Shown here piece after piece: positions 1 through 9,499 of a stretch of DNA of 64,000 nt. The stretch is from Frateuria_A sp035943815 (GTDB lineage Bacteria; Pseudomonadota; Gammaproteobacteria; Xanthomonadales; Rhodanobacteraceae), in NCBI RefSeq assembly GCF_035943815.1, contig NZ_DASZBU010000004.1, positions 1 to 64,000 of the forward strand. Direction: 5' to 3'. A program made the position numbers and the translations under genes. The notes under the pieces were generated by a model. That model did not search any database. It worked only from the letters and a program-made list of their open reading frames with translations, and was not told where the DNA came from. Position 1 is the first letter of the stretch; each line of letters starts with the position of its first letter.

Positions 1-96
1 CCCAACCCTCTCCCCAACCCTCTCCCCAACCCTCTCCCCAACCCTCTCCCCAACCCTCTCCCCAACCCTCTCCCCAACCCTCTCCCCAACCCTCTC
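1..96. repeat. 12-bp tandem array, eight perfect copies
   Basis: The unit CCCAACCCTCTC is repeated head to tail eight times with no mismatch, and the array may continue left of the window. It runs straight into a palindrome of the same CCCTCTCC type, so it looks like local amplification of one arm of an intergenic REP-like element. There are no spacers, so it is not a CRISPR. Confidence 0.95.
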
Positions 97-120
97 CCCC
101 GGCGAGGCCGGAGGAGAGGG
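90..120. repeat. REP-like palindrome after the uvrB stop
   Basis: CCCTCTCC (90-97) pairs with GGAGAGGG (113-120) around a GC-rich core that can fold further. It lies 19 bp beyond the uvrB stop codon on the minus strand. It could slow or end transcription, but no T-run follows on that strand. Similar palindromes occur near 29.6-29.7 kb. Confidence 0.7.
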
Positions 121-138
121 AGCTTGGGAGCTGCGGCG

Positions 139-2169
<2,031 letters not shown>

Positions 2170-2213
2170 GGCTGACGGATATGCGGGCGGATGGGGCGAT
2201 CTTAAAGGCGCCC

Positions 2214-2234
2214 TGCTGACAGCCTGTGTCAGCA
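2214..2234. promoter_or_regulatory. 8-bp perfect dyad upstream of uvrB
   Basis: TGCTGACA and TGTCAGCA are separated by 5 bp in the uvrB/fimT divergent gap, 45 bp before the uvrB start. The position fits an operator or a hairpin in the uvrB leader. It does not match the E. coli LexA box (CTGT-N8-ACAG), so SOS control is not shown. Confidence 0.35.
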
Positions 2235-2320
2235 CGGACGCACGGCGCCGCGGCTCTTCCACCGCTTACCGCGGCCCCGCGGGCGGCCGATGATGCCGGT
2301 TCCTCGCAGGGAGCGACGGC

Positions 2321-2872
2321 ATGGACAGGACGCAAGGAAGCGGACGCGGCCGCACGCGCGGCCTGACGCTCGTCGAGCAGGTGATGGTGGTGGCCATCGT
2401 GGCGATCCTGGTCAGTGTCGCCAGCCCCTCGCTGGCCGGCCTGGTACGCCGCGGGCGCATGCAGTCGGCGCAGACGGATTTCATGCAGGCCCTCGGCTAC
2501 GCCCGCAACGAGGCGGTGCTGCGGCACACGCGGATGGTGTTCTGCCCGACCCGCGACGGCCTGCGCTGCAGCGAGGAAAGCCGCTGGGAAAGCGGCTGGC
2601 TGGTGGGCGTGGACCGCGACCGCAACAACCAGCCGGACGGGGCGCCGCTGCGCGTCGGCCAAGGCCATGCGCCGCTGCGCATCAAGAGCAGCCAGGCACG
2701 ACGGCGGGTGGCCTTTCTGCCCGACGGCAGCGCGTCCGGCAGCAACCTCACCCTGCTGTTCTGCAGCCCGGACCAGGGACAGGGGCCGCTGGGGGTGGTG
2801 GTGTCCAACTCCGGGCGCATACGCGGATCGCGCCCCGATGCCACGCAGGCGGCCGATTGCTTGGATGGCTGA
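2321..2872 (+). CDS. FimT/GspH-type prepilin-like protein
   Basis: A minor pseudopilin of 183 aa. A short basic leader ends in Gly (RTRG) and is followed by a class III prepilin cleavage site and hydrophobic helix (LTLVEQVMVVAIVAILVSV). The Glu is at mature position 5, as PilD requires. The C-terminal half is a soluble GspH/FimT-like domain with Cys residues that could form disulphides. In type IV pili FimT/FimU proteins initiate assembly or bind DNA during uptake. No other minor pilin gene is adjacent, so it is an orphan here; the pilD that would process it lies 54 kb away in this window. Confidence 0.85.
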   Translation: MDRTQGSGRGRTRGLTLVEQVMVVAIVAILVSVASPSLAGLVRRGRMQSAQTDFMQALGYARNEAVLRHTRMVFCPTRDGLRCSEESRWESGWLVGVDRDRNNQPDGAPLRVGQGHAPLRIKSSQARRRVAFLPDGSASGSNLTLLFCSPDQGQGPLGVVVSNSGRIRGSRPDATQAADCLDG

Positions 2873-3004
2873 CACCTGGAGGCTCTGCCGGCGCCATACC
2901 GGTCGTTCACGATCTCGGTGCCACAACGGCCCGTGCCGTGCCAGCGAGATCGCATCAAGGCGGGCGTGTCGGCTTCCCCGGTACAGCTGTGCGCTTGATC
3001 ACCC

Positions 3005-3107
3005 CTATCCACCCTCGTCGCCTTCCCTCGGCAAGCGAGGGAAGGCGACAGGAGACGATACGCACCTGATTCCCCCGCCTGCGGAGAAGGTGCCCGCGGG
3101 TGGATAG
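3005..3107. repeat. Three-way-junction repeat element
   Basis: An outer 10-bp inverted repeat, CTATCCACCC (3005-3014) and GGGTGGATAG (3098-3107), encloses two hairpins. One has a perfect 14-bp stem (3017-3030 with 3036-3049, 5-nt loop). The other pairs GCACCT (3062-3067) with AGGTGC (3088-3093) around CCGC/GCGG. Read on the minus strand it holds GGCACCTTCTCC, which also occurs in the repeat near 29.72 kb. It is probably a composite REP or MITE-like element. Confidence 0.65.
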
Positions 3108-3191
3108 CGGCGCTTATCCGCAGCCAGGTCCGGGAGCGAAAGCCACTCCTTTACTGATCCTAGCTCTCAAATGCATCCGGCCTGGCACTCA

Positions 3192-3236
3192 CTTCCGGCA
3201 AAGCGATTGCTCCCCGGACATGAAGCTTGCCGGAAG
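3192..3236. repeat. 10-bp inverted repeat near the propeller gene end
   Basis: CTTCCGGCAA and TTGCCGGAAG are separated by 25 bp. A further partial copy, TTGCCGG, follows at 3240-3246. It lies just beyond the stop of the minus-strand propeller gene and may act as a transcript end or stabiliser. Confidence 0.5.
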
Positions 3237-3258
3237 CGCTTGCCGGAGCAGCACCCGT

Positions 3259-4260
3259 TCAGTTCGGGGCCGCCACCAACAGGCTGAAACCGGTGACCGG
3301 CTTGCTGCGACCAGACGTAGCGGCGCCCACGGTGAACACTTCGTGGGTCGACGGATCCAGGGCCAGCGTGCGTGCGCTCGGCATCGTGGCCACCTTCACC
3401 GCCTGCGCATAATGGTCGGCGTCGGTCTGGTGGATCACGGCCAGCGTCCCTGCGCCGCTCGTGGTCAATACGTTGTGCAACGCCGTGTCATAGACGACGG
3501 CATCCGGGCCCTTGTCGATCGGCAGCTTGGCGACCTGACGGCCATTGTCCGCATTGGTCACGATCATCCAGCCGTTGGCGCAGACCGAGAACAGGCGATG
3601 ACCGGTCGCATCCATGGCCAGGCCGGTCGGCCCCTTGCACGGGGCCAGCGGCCAGACGTGCAGCACCTTGCGCTGGCGCAAGTCGACTTCGGCCAGCTGG
3701 CTTGCATCCTCGAGGTTGACGAAGAGCTTGCCGTTGCCGGCGCTCACTGGGAATTCGGGGTTGCTGCTCAGCGGGATGGTGGCGATCTCCTTGCCCAGTT
3801 TGGGGTCGATCACGCTGATCTGGTTGCTGTCGCCGTCCATCGCCAGAACGCTGCCGCTGTCGGCGTCGTAGATGATCGCATCGGGATCCTTGCCACTGAC
3901 CGGGATGGTGCCGACTACCTTCAGCGTTGCCAGATCGACCACGCTGACATCGTTGCCGTGCCCGTTGCTGACGTAGGCGCGGTGCAGCGACGGCACGATG
4001 GCGACGCCATGCGCGTGCTGCATGCCGCCGATCTCCGTGACCAGCTTGCCGGTGTCGGCATTCACGACCATCACGCGGTCGTTGCGCGCGATGAACAGCT
4101 GCCGCGTCTGCGCGGCGAAGCTCACGTAATCCCAGCCGCCATCGCCGCCAAGCGCGTAGCGGTGTTTGACGGCGTAGTTCGTTCCGGTCGCACCGGTGGC
4201 TGCCAGGGAAGGCAAGCTCAGGACAGCCGTCATCACGAGGGGCCAGCTGATCTTCTTCAT
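3259..4260 (-). CDS. Exported YncE-like beta-propeller, internal start within kinase frame
   Basis: Starting at the ATG at 4260, this gives a 333-aa protein with a clear signal peptide (MKKISWPLVMTAVLSLPSLA), followed by repeated propeller blades with motifs such as VVNADTGKLV, VVDLATLKVVG and VIDPKLGKEIA, typical of YncE-like 7-bladed proteins. AAGGA lies 8 bases before this ATG, so it can be translated independently. E. coli yncE sits beside the TonB receptor yncD, and here too a TonB receptor is nearby. The ligand is unknown. The frame is open upstream through the whole histidine kinase, so the same residues may also be made as the tail of a fusion. Confidence 0.8.
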   Translation of the reverse strand: MKKISWPLVMTAVLSLPSLAATGATGTNYAVKHRYALGGDGGWDYVSFAAQTRQLFIARNDRVMVVNADTGKLVTEIGGMQHAHGVAIVPSLHRAYVSNGHGNDVSVVDLATLKVVGTIPVSGKDPDAIIYDADSGSVLAMDGDSNQISVIDPKLGKEIATIPLSSNPEFPVSAGNGKLFVNLEDASQLAEVDLRQRKVLHVWPLAPCKGPTGLAMDATGHRLFSVCANGWMIVTNADNGRQVAKLPIDKGPDAVVYDTALHNVLTTSGAGTLAVIHQTDADHYAQAVKVATMPSARTLALDPSTHEVFTVGAATSGRSKPVTGFSLLVAAPN

Positions 4261-5688
4261 CACATTGTCCTTGGGTGGTGGGTCTGAAGCGGAAAGCGGT
4301 CCTGACGCGGAAACATCAGGACAGGGTTTGCCCGACGGTGGAAAATCCAACTGTACGCGCAGGCCGGGAGCGGCGTCACCGAACGTCAGCGTCGCGCCAT
4401 GCAGGTCGGCCACGGCGGCGACCAATGCAAGCCCCAACCCACTACCGGGCGTGCTGCGCGCGGCATCGAGCCGCACGAAACGACCGGTCACGCGGCTGCG
4501 CGCTTCCGCGGGGATGCCGGGGCCGGCGTCGTCGAGCGTGATGCGACAGCCGTTCGATTGCCGCTCCAGCGTGAGCGCGACCGGGGTGCCAGGCGGCGTA
4601 TGGCGCAGGGCATTCTCGATCAGGTTCACGAGCATCTGTGTGAGCAGCGCGCGGTCGCCGAGTACACGGATGCCGCGAGCGAGGTTGATGCGCAGCCCCC
4701 TGTTCTGGTCTTCCATCAACGGCGCGTAGTCGCCGACCAGACTGTCGAGCAGGCCGGACAGGTCCACCAGGCTGAAGCCGGCGCGGCGCTGGCGAGTTTC
4801 GATCTGGGCGATCCGCAGCAGACCGGAGAACGTCGCCAGCACGCCATCGACATCGGCCAGGGCGCGCTCGGCCGCTGTGCGGAAGGCGGCGGTGTCGGTT
4901 GCCGTGCAGGTAGCCAGTTCCAGCCGTTGACGCAGACGGGTCAGTGGCGTGCGTAGATCATGGGCGATGTCGTTGGAAACTTGCCGCATGCCCTCCATCA
5001 AGGTCTGGATACGCTCCAGCATGCCGTTGAGCGAGTGCGCCAAACGGTCTAACTCATCTCCGCGACCGCTGCACGAGACACGTGCTCCAAGATCGCCGCC
5101 GGCGATGCGCGCTGCGGCCGCGGCAACGGCTTCGACCCGCCGAAGATAGCCGCGCGCCGTGAGCACGCCGCCCAGCAACGCCAGGGCCACCGATCCGGCG
5201 CCGGCCCACAGGAAAGCTTCCTGCAGGAATACGATCAGCTCGTCGGCATCGCGCCGGTTGCGTCCGACCGCCAGCAGCCGGCCGTCGTCGAGCCGATCCG
5301 TGCGTACGAGCATCCGCACCACGTATCCGGAGGGCGCGCTCTGCACCTGCGTGGCCCAGCCGAGGCCGGGCTGGGCGTTCAGCAGGTCGCCCGCCATGCG
5401 ATGCCCGTCCGCATCGAACAGCCCGTAATAGAGCGGTCCCTGCGGAGCCTGCGCGACCATGTCGGCAATCGCATGCGCACGGCCGCTGGCAGGTATCGCG
5501 ACGATCTCGCTGATTTCGTCGCCGACCGATCGCCGCAGCTGCGATTGGACATAGTTGCGTACCGCCCACCCGGTGATCACGAACAGGAACAGGGCGATCC
5601 CCGCGAACAGGCCTGCCTGTAGCGCGGCGAGCCGGAAGGCCGAACTGCGCAGGAGGCGGGCGCGAATCGCCAAGGGGGCGTCGGTCAT
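3259..5688 (-). CDS. Sensor histidine kinase, frame continuous with beta-propeller
   Basis: The kinase part is residues 1-476. It has a TM at about 21-42, a periplasmic sensor segment, a second TM at about 155-178, HAMP, a dimerisation/H-box with HDLRTPLTRLRQ (phosphorylated His about 243), N-box NLIENALRHTPPG, and G-boxes DAGPGIPAE and GSGLGLALV. After the ATPase domain a Ser/Pro-rich linker continues in frame, with no stop, into the exported propeller (residues 477-809). The propeller signal sequence would then act as a third TM, which places the propeller correctly in the periplasm. The ATG overlaps the regulator stop (ATGA). Either this is a true fusion or a stop was lost through mutation or sequence error. 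Confidence 0.8.
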   Translation of the reverse strand: MTDAPLAIRARLLRSSAFRLAALQAGLFAGIALFLFVITGWAVRNYVQSQLRRSVGDEISEIVAIPASGRAHAIADMVAQAPQGPLYYGLFDADGHRMAGDLLNAQPGLGWATQVQSAPSGYVVRMLVRTDRLDDGRLLAVGRNRRDADELIVFLQEAFLWAGAGSVALALLGGVLTARGYLRRVEAVAAAAARIAGGDLGARVSCSGRGDELDRLAHSLNGMLERIQTLMEGMRQVSNDIAHDLRTPLTRLRQRLELATCTATDTAAFRTAAERALADVDGVLATFSGLLRIAQIETRQRRAGFSLVDLSGLLDSLVGDYAPLMEDQNRGLRINLARGIRVLGDRALLTQMLVNLIENALRHTPPGTPVALTLERQSNGCRITLDDAGPGIPAEARSRVTGRFVRLDAARSTPGSGLGLALVAAVADLHGATLTFGDAAPGLRVQLDFPPSGKPCPDVSASGPLSASDPPPKDNVMKKISWPLVMTAVLSLPSLAATGATGTNYAVKHRYALGGDGGWDYVSFAAQTRQLFIARNDRVMVVNADTGKLVTEIGGMQHAHGVAIVPSLHRAYVSNGHGNDVSVVDLATLKVVGTIPVSGKDPDAIIYDADSGSVLAMDGDSNQISVIDPKLGKEIATIPLSSNPEFPVSAGNGKLFVNLEDASQLAEVDLRQRKVLHVWPLAPCKGPTGLAMDATGHRLFSVCANGWMIVTNADNGRQVAKLPIDKGPDAVVYDTALHNVLTTSGAGTLAVIHQTDADHYAQAVKVATMPSARTLALDPSTHEVFTVGAATSGRSKPVTGFSLLVAAPN

Positions 5689-6377
5689 GAACGCTCAGGC
5701 GCCGTGCGCAGCATGTACCCGGCGCCGCGAAGCGTGCCGATCAGCTCGCCACTGGCGAAACCGCGGTCGACTTTGCCGCGCAAGCGGCTGATGTGGGTTT
5801 CCACCACACTGGTCTGCGGATCGAAGTCGTACTCCCATACGTGCTCCAGCAGCATCGTCCGGGTGACCAGTTCGCCGGCATGGCGCATCAGGTATTCCAG
5901 CAGATGGAATTCGCGCGGCTGCAGTTCGATCATTCGGCCGTCGCGGCGTATCTCGCGCCTGAGCAGATCCATCTCCAGATCCGCTACGCGCAGCTGGACT
6001 ACGGCGGGAGTGGCCAGGGGCGGACGACGCGCCAGCGCTCCGATACGCGCGACGAGCTCGGCGAACGCAAACGGCTTGGCGAGGTAGTCGTCCGCGCCCG
6101 CCTCGAAGCCCTCGACCCGAGCGTCCACTTCGCCCAGCGCGGTCAGCATCAATACCGGCGTGCTGACGTGGGCTTCGCGCAGTGCGCGCAACAGATCGAG
6201 TCCTCCGAGGCCAGGCAGCATGCGATCGACTACCAGCACCTGGTATCGCCCTTCGCTTGCGCAACGCAGGCCGCTTGGACCGTCATTGGCCTGGTCGACT
6301 GCGTGACCGAGGGCGCGCAAGCCCCGGGCCACATAGTCGCGGGTTTCGGCATCGTCCTCGATCAGCAAAATGTCCAT
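5685..6377 (-). CDS. OmpR/PhoB-family response regulator
   Basis: A 230-aa DNA-binding regulator. The receiver domain has acidic pair EDD (7-9), phosphoacceptor Asp about 51 (VVDRMLPG), a conserved TA and Lys (DYLAKPFAF), then a winged-helix domain (LQPREFHLLEYLMRHAGELVTR). The start at 6377 gives the standard receiver N-terminus MDILLIEDD; the open frame upstream carries no domain. It is translationally coupled to the kinase by a 4-bp overlap. The TonB receptor gene ends 83 bp upstream on the same strand, so receptor, regulator, kinase and propeller may share a transcript. The target genes are unknown. Confidence 0.93.
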   Translation of the reverse strand: MDILLIEDDAETRDYVARGLRALGHAVDQANDGPSGLRCASEGRYQVLVVDRMLPGLGGLDLLRALREAHVSTPVLMLTALGEVDARVEGFEAGADDYLAKPFAFAELVARIGALARRPPLATPAVVQLRVADLEMDLLRREIRRDGRMIELQPREFHLLEYLMRHAGELVTRTMLLEHVWEYDFDPQTSVVETHISRLRGKVDRGFASGELIGTLRGAGYMLRTAPERS

Positions 6378-6459
6378 GCGCGGGGACCTGGGGCCGTTGT
6401 TCCGACTGCCAGCATTACTGCGAGGCCACGTGACAAACCGATGACGCCGGGCCGCCGTG

Positions 6460-9132
6460 TCAGTCGCTGTCAAACTCGAAACGGACTCCGGCGAGATAGG
6501 TCCGCCCGTAGAACTCGCGCTGGATCGGCCGGTCCGAGGTGCCCTGATAGAACGCATGTGGCGTGTCCAGCAGGTTCTTGGCCTGAAAGTAGATCGACCA
6601 ATTTTCCGGGAACTGGTAACTCGCGCTGAAATCCATCGAAGTGCGGCTGGCGTTGTAGATGTCGCTGGAACGATCGGTGCCGATGCCGAACAGGTCGGCC
6701 GACACCGAGTAGGCCGCGAGATTCAGCGAGAGTCCGGCGCGCTTGTAGAACAACGTGGCGTTCCATGTGTTGCGCGAGGTCGACGGCAGCAGCGAATACT
6801 CGCCCGGCCGGATCTCGATGCGCGAATCGACCCAGGTGTAGTTCGCGCCAGCACCCAGTCCGTCGAGCCAGCCCGGCAGGCCCTGGAAGGTCTGCTGCCA
6901 GTTCAGTTCCAGGCCGCGTGCGTAGGAGGAGCCGATGTTCTTGAAGGTAAAGATATGGAACGGCTGGGGATTGCCCGGGTACAGATTGTTGTTGGGAAGC
7001 TGTTGCGTGGTCTCGATGGGGACGATGTAGTTGGAGATTTCCTTGTCGAAGACCCCGGCCGACAGGATGCCGCCTTCCGGCAGGTATTTCTCGATGCTGA
7101 AATCGAAGCTGTGCGCCGTGGCCGGCTTCAGGGACGGATTGCCGGTGGTGACGATGCCCGAGCCCACGTCGATCGCCAGCGCAGGATTCGCCTGGTTGTA
7201 GCCCGGCCGACCGATGGTCGAGGAATAGGCGGCGCGCAGGACCAGATCGGGTGACAGTTCATAGCGGAACTGCAGGCTGGGAAAGAAGTTGTGGTAGTTG
7301 TGCTTGGTGCTGACCGGGTAGGAGAACGGATTGCCCGCCGCATCCGCGCCGGCGGAGTAGGCATTGCCGCGATCGCGCGTCTCTTCGAAGCGGACGCCGC
7401 CGAGTATCCCCAGGTTCCCATAGTTGCCGCTGTACTGGCCGTGAGCGGCGTAGATGTCCTCGTGCGCGTCCAGGTATTGCTGCTTGCTGCTGATCACGTC
7501 GCCGGGCGCGATCACGCCCTGGCCGAAGATGCGCTGCAGCGCACCCGGGATGATGTCCACGCCGTTCTGGTAATGGCCGTCGTAATAGGTCTCGTAGACG
7601 CCGCTGGAGACCGCGGTGAGCGGGAGCGCGGTAGGCGTGAGCGTGTACGGCTGCGCCGTCGTCTGCTTGTGCCGCTGCCGTGCGCTCAACCCGAACTGCA
7701 GATCCTGGTCAGTCAGGCTGCCCCACTCGACAGGCGTCTTCGAATTGACGGCGTAGGACATTTCGCGGTCGAAATTGCGGGCCGTGCTGTTGCCGAGGCT
7801 GCTCAGCGTGTAGTTGGCCGGATCGAGGTAGCCCGGCGCGCCCGATATCGTGTAGAGCGGGACGTGCCCCGGCCCGATGGGCCCATAGGAGATCGTCGGA
7901 GCGGCAGCCGAAGGCGGGCTGTAGGTAAACGTGGAGTTGTAGTCGAAGGGCTTCTTGTAGGTGCCTTCGACGTAGGCGGCGTGGTAGTCGATCGTGGTGC
8001 CGGCCAGCACATTCTGTCCACCGACCATGTAGAACCGCTCGCGCGAGCTCTCCTGCTCGTCGCGCAGCGACCGCGTGATCGCGCCGGGGACGGTCAGGGT
8101 GTCCTGCAGCGTGCCATCGGCCTGCGCCGTGGTGTTGCCGTCCGGCAGCACGTCCATGAACTGGCGTTTGTAGCGTTCCGTATAGCCTGCATCGAAAGCG
8201 CGCAGATACCACTGATCGTCGTCGTCGGGCTGGTAGCCGACATCGAGTGCGTAGCCATGGCGCTTGCGGTGCAATTCGTAGTCGCGCTGTTCGATGTCGT
8301 TCACCGCCTGGTAGGGATGTGCCGCATCGTTGAAATAGGCGGGCTCGACGTCGTCGATGCCACGCGAATCGATGTGGCTGGATGCGGTCAGCATGATCGA
8401 GAACGGGCCGTAGTGACCGCCGCCAGTCAGCGAGAAATCGGTGATCGGCGTGCCGCGCAGCGTCTCGTAGCCCACGCCGGCATTTCCTTCGAAGAACGTG
8501 CCCTGTTCTTCGGGAGCGGTCTTGGGCAACACTTCGATCGTGCCGCCCAGCGCCTCGGCGTCCTGGTTGGGCAGGTTCGACTTGGTGACCTCGACCGCCC
8601 CGATGAAGCCGGTCGGGATGGAGTCCAGCGCGACACCGCGGTAGCCGCCGAACGGCGAGGCGTTGTTGGTCGGCAGCAAGCGAACGCCGGCGTAGGTGGT
8701 GCTGTTCAGATCCGCATCGAAACCGCGGATGTTGACGTAGCGACCTTCACCTTCGTCTGTCTCCATCGAGATGCCGGGAATGCGGCGAACGGCTTCGGCC
8801 GTGTTCGTGTCCGGCAGCGCCCGGATCTGTTCTTCCGTGCGGATATTGATCAGATTGGGGGCGTCCTTCTGCGTCGCACGCGCGACCTCGGCCGATGTGC
8901 GCGGAGCCACCACGTGCACGCCTTGCAGGTTCTTGACGATCTCCGCTCCGGCCGCAGCGCCGGTCGCGGCGCCATTGCCGTCAGCCGCATTCGGCTTGGC
9001 ATCTTTGGCGGTGGCTGCTGTGCCGGTTGCGTCCAGTGCAAACGCGAAAGCATGACTTGGTGCACTGAGCGCGCCGAGGCCGGCGAGTGCGGTGGCGTTG
9101 AGTATGGCCTTGCGTAGCTTCGCGCTGTGCAT
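6460..9132 (-). CDS. TonB-dependent outer-membrane receptor
   Basis: An 890-aa TonB-energised importer. From the ATG at 9132 the protein begins MHSAKLRK followed by a hydrophobic signal peptide ending near SHAFA. A plug domain follows (LPDTNTAEAVRRIPGIS, YVNIRGFD, EVTKSNLPNQDAEALGG), then a 22-strand barrel with TBDR signatures such as RAAYSSTIGRPGYNQ, ending in an aromatic-rich last strand (YLAGVRFEFDSD). An ATG at 9174 would add 14 residues; neither start has a strong ribosome site at good spacing. It resembles the large Xanthomonadales receptors of the TIGR01782 type. The substrate cannot be read from the sequence. The adjacent two-component system probably controls it. Confidence 0.93.
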   Translation of the reverse strand: MHSAKLRKAILNATALAGLGALSAPSHAFAFALDATGTAATAKDAKPNAADGNGAATGAAAGAEIVKNLQGVHVVAPRTSAEVARATQKDAPNLINIRTEEQIRALPDTNTAEAVRRIPGISMETDEGEGRYVNIRGFDADLNSTTYAGVRLLPTNNASPFGGYRGVALDSIPTGFIGAVEVTKSNLPNQDAEALGGTIEVLPKTAPEEQGTFFEGNAGVGYETLRGTPITDFSLTGGGHYGPFSIMLTASSHIDSRGIDDVEPAYFNDAAHPYQAVNDIEQRDYELHRKRHGYALDVGYQPDDDDQWYLRAFDAGYTERYKRQFMDVLPDGNTTAQADGTLQDTLTVPGAITRSLRDEQESSRERFYMVGGQNVLAGTTIDYHAAYVEGTYKKPFDYNSTFTYSPPSAAAPTISYGPIGPGHVPLYTISGAPGYLDPANYTLSSLGNSTARNFDREMSYAVNSKTPVEWGSLTDQDLQFGLSARQRHKQTTAQPYTLTPTALPLTAVSSGVYETYYDGHYQNGVDIIPGALQRIFGQGVIAPGDVISSKQQYLDAHEDIYAAHGQYSGNYGNLGILGGVRFEETRDRGNAYSAGADAAGNPFSYPVSTKHNYHNFFPSLQFRYELSPDLVLRAAYSSTIGRPGYNQANPALAIDVGSGIVTTGNPSLKPATAHSFDFSIEKYLPEGGILSAGVFDKEISNYIVPIETTQQLPNNNLYPGNPQPFHIFTFKNIGSSYARGLELNWQQTFQGLPGWLDGLGAGANYTWVDSRIEIRPGEYSLLPSTSRNTWNATLFYKRAGLSLNLAAYSVSADLFGIGTDRSSDIYNASRTSMDFSASYQFPENWSIYFQAKNLLDTPHAFYQGTSDRPIQREFYGRTYLAGVRFEFDSD

Positions 9133-9319
9133 CGACGGTGCCCTGATTGAGGAAAGGTCGTGCGGGTTGTCCATACGGAATGGACAACACGACGGGTCTC
9201 CTAAAAGCTAGACGCGCGCAATGACACCAAGATTGCCGATCACATACCAAACTGTAAGACCCGGCTTTTAGCCCGGAAGCCAGCCGGCCTTGCCCGGGCG
9301 TCCTCGGATGTTCGGGCAC

Positions 9320-9346
9320 AAAAAAACCCGCATTTCTGCGGGTTTT
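9320..9346 (-). terminator. Rho-independent terminator after tRNA-Asn
   Basis: On the minus strand CCCGCA and TGCGGG pair around a 4-nt loop and are followed by a run of seven Ts. It lies 34 bp beyond the tRNA 3' end. A-rich sequence on the other side makes it partly bidirectional. Confidence 0.85.
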
Positions 9347-9379
9347 CGCGGTTCCGCGGGACGCTGCGGAACTATCAAC

Positions 9380-9456
9380 TGGCGCCCGAAGTTGGACTCG
9401 AACCAACGACCCCCTGATTAACAGTCAAGTGCTCTAACCAGCTGAGCTATTCGGGC
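9380..9456 (-). tRNA. tRNA-Asn (GUU)
   Basis: 77 nt including an encoded CCA. The acceptor stem is GCCCGAA/TTCGGGC with G discriminator. The D arm is AGCTCAGCTGGTTAGAGC, the anticodon loop CTGTTAA gives GUU, and the T arm has GGTTCGAGTCC. All four arms pair normally. Confidence 0.98.
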
Positions 9457-9470
9457 GGGGCGAGCTGCGT

Positions 9471-9499
9471 AGTTTGCTTAGCGTCGTGCGGGCTGTCAA
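9471..9499 (-). promoter_or_regulatory. Sigma-70 promoter of tRNA-Asn
   Basis: A perfect -35 TTGACA (9494-9499) is 17 bp from a -10-like CAAACT (9471-9476). The predicted start is a few bases before the tRNA. The -35 box overlaps the ppnN stop codon. Confidence 0.6.

Larger units (their letters stand above)
2873..3258. other. Convergent gap rich in inverted repeats, no gene seen
   Basis: This gap separates the converging ends of the pseudopilin and propeller genes. Structures seen are CGATCTCG/CGAGATCG (2910-2917 and 2945-2952), the 103-bp multi-hairpin element at 3005-3107, and CTTCCGGCAA/TTGCCGGAAG (3192-3201 and 3227-3236). No T-run marks a classical terminator, and I see no convincing reading frame. 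Confidence 0.7.

Noticed and set aside
1..96. CRISPR array
   Set aside because: Units are contiguous 12-mers without spacers and no cas gene is present.
2214..2234. LexA box upstream of uvrB
   Set aside because: The dyad lacks CTGT-N8-ACAG and the TTAG...TACTA pattern known from Xanthomonas.
2170..2262. 31-residue N-terminal extension of UvrB
   Set aside because: No family similarity; the usual UvrB start is at 2169.
7291..9117. 608-codon plus-strand open frame opposite the TonB receptor
   Set aside because: It mirrors the receptor codons in antisense, has no family motifs and Arg/Val/Gly-rich composition typical of GC-rich shadow frames.
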